NCBI RefSeq assembly: GCF_018340385.1
Contig: NC_056607.1
Location: 21,320,023-21,384,022 of the forward strand
Direction: 5' to 3'
DNA length: 64,000 bases
DNA from: Cyprinus carpio
Taxonomy: Eukaryota > Chordata > Actinopteri > Cypriniformes > Cyprinidae
In this document: piece by piece, positions 60,401-64,000 of the stretch
How positions within the stretch are numbered: position 1 is the first letter of the stretch
Layout of the letters: the number at the start of each line of letters is the position of its first letter
The notes under the pieces: model-generated
The model's database searches: none
What the model was told of the DNA's origin: nothing
What the model saw: the letters and a program-made list of their open reading frames with translations, nothing else
Program-made: the position numbers and the translations under genes

Positions 60401-63400
60401 AACATAGTCATCATCATCACTTGCCCATGACTTCCTGTCCTGGTCACAAGCCTCCTTCTCCTCAACAGGTTCACTGAAAAACCACTCTCTCTCCTCTTCT
60501 TCCTCACTGCCTCCTTTTGGTACTTCATCATCCTCTTCACCTGAATGGTGTTGTTTCACTTCTTCCATCCAGTCATCACACTCATCTGCTCCAGGCCTGC
60601 TCTTTCCAGTCTCAATCTCTTCATCATATTCATTTCCACAATTCCTCTCCTCATTGTTTTTAGGGTTTTCCTCTGTACCATCTTTTTGCTCTTCTTCCTC
60701 ATTGTTAGGTGCTCTCTGTTTGCTATTCTCTGTTGTTCTCTCTTCCTTCACCAAAGATTTACCACCATCTATTTTTCCCTCAGTGCCTTCACTATCTTCC
60801 TCCTGTTCCCCTTCCCCTGAGAAATGGCTATTTTCCTCTCCACCTCCACTTGTGCTCTCTTGCTTGGTGAGGCTCTCTTTCTTTTCCTCACACTCTGATA
60901 ATTCGCCTGGACACTTTTCTTCACTTTTTGAGTCTTCTTTTGAAAAAGACTCCTCTTCTTCACTCTCCTTCAAACTCACCTGATCTTCCTCGCCCTCTGA
61001 ATCATCACTTTGGGCTTTTGTCTCTTCGTTTTCTGCACTGGCGGAGCTTTCTTTCTCCTCCTCACTGTCCTTTTCATCCTCACTCATATCCTCTTCCTCC
61101 TCACTTTCTTCTGACTCTTCCTCTTCCTTTTTATTCCCTTCCCCCTGTTCACACAGCTCAAATTCTTCTTCTTCTTCAGGCTCTTTTTCTTTTTCCTCCT
61201 CTTCACTTTCTTTTGCATCCTCCTCTTCCTCCTTTTCATTTCCTCTCTGTTGTTCACACAGCTCTTCTTTTTCATCTCCACTTCCTTCTTCCTCCCCTCC
61301 ACTTTCCTCCTCCTCTTCTCCACTTTCTTTACCCTCCTTTTTACTTTCTTCCTCCTCCTCTTCACTTTCTTCTTCCTCCTCTCCACTTTCTTTATCCTCC
61401 TTTTCACTTTCTTCCTCCTCTCCACTTTCTTCCTCCTCCTCTCCACATTCTTCCTCCTCCTCTTGCCTTGTTCTTGTTATCTCTATGCTGTTTTTATTTT
61501 CTTCATCTATGAAACGTTCTCTCTCTTCCTCAGGGTATTTCTCCTCCCCCAGCTCATTTCCTTGAAGCATCTCCTTCACCCTCTTGTTTTTATCACCTCC
61601 CATTAAAAAGCTTTCTTTGACATCCTTATGGTCTTCTTCAGGCTTTCTCTCATTCGCTCTGTTTTCTTTCTTAACACAGTCCCTGTCTTCCCCTTCACTT
61701 TCCTGATCTGTCCAGAAGGAGGAGGAGGACAGCGATCCTTCATCGTCCTTGCTTTCATTTTCCCAACAGCTGTCAAAAGCTTTATACATCCTGAGGTAGA
61801 TGGACAGATCTCTTCTTTAGCCCTCAGTAAGAAAATTCTGAGCCAAAGCAGATGGCTGAGAGGGAGGGGGACTGTTACTAAGAAGATTACTGGCAAGAAC
61901 TTTCCTGGGATTATGCAGCTAATTGCGCCACCTGGTGTATAGGAGGTTTCACTGCATGTAAAGACAATGCATGGCTATGTTCGGAAACATTTTTTTTTAA
62001 TATAAATCAATCCTTTATATTTAATTCAGAGAATCTAAAGTGTTTCCATAAAATTATGAAGCTGTACAATTGTTTTTAACATTGATAATAATAAGAAATG
62101 TTATTTGACCACCAAATTAGCATAACATAATAATTTCTGAAGGATCATGTGACACTGAAGACTAGAGTAATGATGCTGAAAAATTAGCTTTGCCAATACA
62201 GGGGGGAAAAAAGTTTAACATATATTAAAATAGAAACAAACAGTCATTTTAAACGAATAATATCCCAATATTACTGTTTTTATAGAATTGTATTAAAAAA
62301 AGAGATAAAATGCATCCTAATAAAGTCTTTGAAATGTAACGTATATTGTGCACAACATGCAATTTTAATATATACATAGAATTTTCATACAAAATTGGTT
62401 CTGTAGATGCATTATGATGACATCATATAAAAATGATGCAACACGCTACTTATGCATTCTATTTCACATTCTATTTTTTAATGGCTAGCAGTATCCAGTA
62501 TAAACATTTAGCATTTAGTAAGATGTTTATTACTATTCCATTCTTAACATTACCATAAAACATAACCACAGGACTTACCAGAATCTTCACTATGCGTGGA
62601 CTCATCACAGACCTGAGACCGACCTTGACGCTTCCTATATAATGAGATATCAGATAATGATGTCTGTTGCACATTGCATGTTTATCGCATGGATGATGAA
62701 TTAGAAATTCATTTGTGTCCCTACCTTAGCACTTTCCTTTTAATCACAGGCTTCAGATGAACCTGATGTTCTCTGTCAGGACTCGTTGTCTCGCTACCAT
62801 CCAAAACTGAGTGAAATATTTCAGAAGGCCCTGCCTCTGTCTCCAGCCTGTTGGGTGCCGTGGAGGGCCGAGCCGGTCTGTGAGCAACTGTGTGCCGTGA
62901 ATATGAATCATAGCAGTGTCCATGATCGTCCTCATTAAACGTGGAGGAGAAAATCTAGGTATGGAAATGGAAAACATACATATTGTGTGCATAGTCATAA
63001 TTATGATATGTTTTTAAGGTGCGTAAAAACTCATACCTCTCTGTGTTGCCCTTCTGAGCTGGTGTTGAAGAGGCCGATGTGGTTCAACTGAACTAAGGAA
63101 GAAACAAATTTTGCAGCATGTTTAAAAACGTCATATGAAAGTGCACAGCATGAGGCAGGAGTGACTGCTCACCCTTTTCTTTAATAAGAGCAGGTGGACT
63201 CCTGCTGGAGCTGCTGTGAGATGTTGGAGAAGTCCAGTCTGTGGAGCTGTGACTCTTTGACTTTTCATGACGAATCAGCTGATCTAGATCTGATGGAGAT
63301 TTAAAACAGGACAGCACTACTTTAAGGCAACGTATGTCACATAGCATGAAAATAACATGCTAAACAAATGCGCCGATGGAGCTGAAACGGTTCAAAATAT

Positions 63401-63508
63401 TATCCCACCTCTCTTGAATTCCCGCAGTCTTTGTTTGGGAATATTTCTGTATCCAAGTGCAGCCAGCTGCTGCTGGATCTCCTCCTCGGAAAAGTCTAGA
63501 CTCTCCAT
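57488..63508 (-). CDS. hyls1: HYLS1 centriolar protein (11 coding exons)
   Basis: Exons in reading order are 63508-63409, 63289-63173, 63092-63037, 62954-62725, 62634-62579, 59100-58937, 58860-58815, 58731-58668, 58564-58483, 57736-57710 and 57619-57488, giving 357 residues with all phases consistent. Landmarks are the N-terminal MESLDFSEEEIQQQLAALGY, then DLDQLIRHEKSKSH, PVIKRKVLRKRQ, VSELEERLDRMRIG, DPVAKYFQYKQDWEMFKPPG, KSRKELHWAIREQ and the terminal TYIPNNYVVPTEKKRSALRW...FP. The C-terminal block is the HYLS1-specific homology region. The family acts at centrioles and is needed for cilium formation; human HYLS1 mutation causes hydrolethalus syndrome. Exon 10 is only 27 bp. Intron 5 (3.5 kb) holds an acidic open frame, and intron 9 holds a foldback element ending close to exon 9. 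Confidence 0.93.
57817..58455. repeat. Foldback MITE in hyls1 intron 9
   Basis: The arm at about 58000-58095 ('cagtgctccacacagagatc' through 'gacagactcaatccagaag') is inverted at about 58365-58452 ('ttctggatttagtctgtctc' through 'gatctctgtgtggagcactg'). The outer motif 'tactgtgcaaaaggcttagg' is typical of a fish Tc1-derived MITE. It follows a (TA)n tract at 57790-57813 and ends about 30 bases from the donor of exon 9. Confidence 0.75.
59310..59575. repeat. Cyprinid-type repeat, inverted copy
   Basis: Carries 'gatgctgaagac..tagtaatgatgctgaa' and 'ggccaaataaatgca', ending with 'ccaccacttt'-like 'ccccacactttttaacagtagtgt'. Same family as 54040-54757. It overlaps the end of the 754-codon frame, so the last few residues of that frame are repeat-derived. 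Confidence 0.65.
59525..61789 (-). CDS. Unrecognised glutamate-rich 754-codon frame inside hyls1 intron 5
   Basis: An uninterrupted frame lies on the same strand as hyls1. About the first 100 residues are Ser/Asp/Glu-rich (SSSSFWTDQESEGED). Residues of about 105-300 are extremely Glu-rich, with recurring GEEEEESGEEEE-type units separated by Cys, Lys or Gly. A complex part follows (DYVTIASGHSQKEEE, LTSGYGTCRPDSPKDGD, RDYVDDSSPVWFRDS, DGGSENVAYFSDGWDRLDHP, FNLRHRRGIVQKRLEGKQYD). It closes with a basic patch (DSKKRRKEKRVR), possibly a nuclear localisation signal. The last 60 or so residues look like read-through into 3' and repeat sequence. The ATG follows a possible acceptor (ctacctcag|gATG). 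It could be a separate nested gene, an exon of one, or a retained reading frame. I do not recognise the family. Confidence 0.55.
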   Translation of the reverse strand: MYKAFDSCWENESKDDEGSLSSSSFWTDQESEGEDRDCVKKENRANERKPEEDHKDVKESFLMGGDKNKRVKEMLQGNELGEEKYPEEERERFIDEENKNSIEITRTRQEEEEECGEEEEESGEEEESEKEDKESGEEEEESEEEEEESKKEGKESGEEEEESGGEEEGSGDEKEELCEQQRGNEKEEEEDAKESEEEEKEKEPEEEEEFELCEQGEGNKKEEEESEESEEEEDMSEDEKDSEEEKESSASAENEETKAQSDDSEGEEDQVSLKESEEEESFSKEDSKSEEKCPGELSECEEKKESLTKQESTSGGGEENSHFSGEGEQEEDSEGTEGKIDGGKSLVKEERTTENSKQRAPNNEEEEQKDGTEENPKNNEERNCGNEYDEEIETGKSRPGADECDDWMEEVKQHHSGEEDDEVPKGGSEEEEEREWFFSEPVEEKEACDQDRKSWASDDDDYVTIASGHSQKEEEENDNMMPAWEQERGDVQQMKETRDVYGEDCHESLGSPAASVLTSGYGTCRPDSPKDGDPEEVDYRDDCTLGGLEEESHSILDARDYVDDSSPVWFRDSRAVETSDGRAPAESPDGSRDVTVCTDEDDGHRSPDQTEQHQSPTEKDTRTRDGGSENVAYFSDGWDRLDHPFNLRHRRGIVQKRLEGKQYDDGSNDSKKRRKEKRVRAHTGCLGVLHCLKGMNYFVVFRGMAVEETEETHVFIFYPCIRNIYVCVCVFNKKKQHLYTTVKKCGVGKIHILK
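62125..62280. repeat. Cyprinid-type repeat fragment in hyls1 intron 5
   Basis: Contains 'tttctgaaggatcatgtgac' and 'actgaagactagagtaatgatgctga', the same family and orientation as 46870-46910 and the right half of 54040-54757. Confidence 0.65.
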
Positions 63509-64000
63509 CTTTTATTGACAAAATAAACGATATCAGAGAAAGCGTCTATCTGCTAAGTGTAAACAAATCTCAACAAAAAAAAACTCTTGTTCACTGAAAG
63601 CAGCGTTCGTAGTGTAGAAGGCTGCTGTGGTAAGTAACATATAAAACGAAAACATTAAGGAAGTTTAAAGCAAAATGTTTTTTTTCCAGATTTTCCTCAC
63701 CTTTAAAGGGTCAGTTTTGATAACTGTTGTCTTCAGTACCAAGACAACGGCGTTCCGTTTTCAAAATACAAAGAAGCAAGAGTAAGAAACCGCGTCATTA
63801 GCAGCTTAAAGCGCCCTCTGGCGTATGGGAGACTGCAATTCTTTTTTTTTTTCTTCTTTTTTTGAGCCATCTACCGAATATTTACTTGATTGAATAATAA
63901 TCAATAATATATACATAAAACTTTGTTTTACTGTCCCTTGTAAATAAATATAAAATCTGTTATAACAGATGGGATCTCGTTTAAACAGTTTAAGAAGCTT
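63509..64000 (-). other. 5' flank and probable promoter of hyls1
   Basis: The sequence before the hyls1 start codon contains a few CpGs (63600-63820) and no TATA box, as expected of a broadly expressed ciliary gene. I cannot fix the start site. Beyond 63840 there is only AT-rich sequence and no further gene. Confidence 0.45.

Noticed and set aside
60928..61606. 194-, 118- and 109-codon plus-strand frames rich in Leu, Phe and Ser
   Set aside because: They are antisense shadows of the Glu-rich frame (GAA/GAG read as TTC/CTC).
61597..61789. The 754-codon frame as an alternative last exon spliced from hyls1 exon 5
   Set aside because: The candidate acceptor before 61789 joined to exon 5 (ending in phase 1) would read a different frame, which stops near 61603.
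1..64000. CRISPR arrays, operons, Shine-Dalgarno sites and tRNA genes
   Set aside because: The window is clearly animal nuclear DNA. No regularly spaced short repeats with unique spacers and no tRNA cloverleaf were seen.

Overview
The window is animal nuclear DNA. Multi-exon genes with GT-AG introns, AT-rich intergenic DNA full of small foldback DNA transposons, Tc1-like and hAT elements, and (CA)n/(TA)n microsatellites all point to a ray-finned fish. The repeat families look like those of cyprinids, but the species cannot be fixed from the sequence alone.

Positions 1-48.7 kb hold a cluster of five type I (acidic) keratin genes, all with a complete reading frame when spliced. K1 is at 1816-8533 (+), K2 at 20058-22462 (+), K3 at 22943-28501 (-), K4 at 37765-40233 (+) and K5 at 45997-48492 (+). 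Every gene keeps the family's rod-exon sizes of 83, 157, 162, 126 and about 221 bp, which fixes the exon boundaries to the base. The differences lie in the head, in the tail exons, and in K1, which has an additional intron inside coil 1A. K4 and K5 are a recent tandem pair. K5 has gained many cysteines (9 against 1 in K4). K2 and K3 converge, with a long (CA)n tract between their ends. The proteins should pair with type II keratins, none of which lie in this window, to build epithelial intermediate filaments.

Between K4 and K5 lie a 7SL (SRP) RNA pseudogene, an orphan coiled-coil exon and nested MITEs. From 49.9 to 63.5 kb the content changes to three housekeeping or ciliary genes. These are a C6orf120/UPF0669 secreted-protein gene (+) with a NRF1-type promoter; the mitochondrial ribosomal protein gene mrpl4 (+), whose first exon I could not find and which carries an apparent one-base frameshift and one non-GT intron start; and hyls1 (-), an 11-exon centriole/cilium gene. 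hyls1 and mrpl4 are convergent and their 3' ends probably overlap. Intron 5 of hyls1 holds an unrecognised 754-codon, glutamate-rich open reading frame on the same strand.

The intergenic regions (8.9-19.9, 28.6-37.6 and 40.4-45.9 kb) are mostly transposon debris. Several elements can be delimited exactly by target-site duplications: an internally deleted hAT element at 5184-6462, a Tc1-like relic at 15741-17266, and two copies of one MITE that are each inserted into another transposon.
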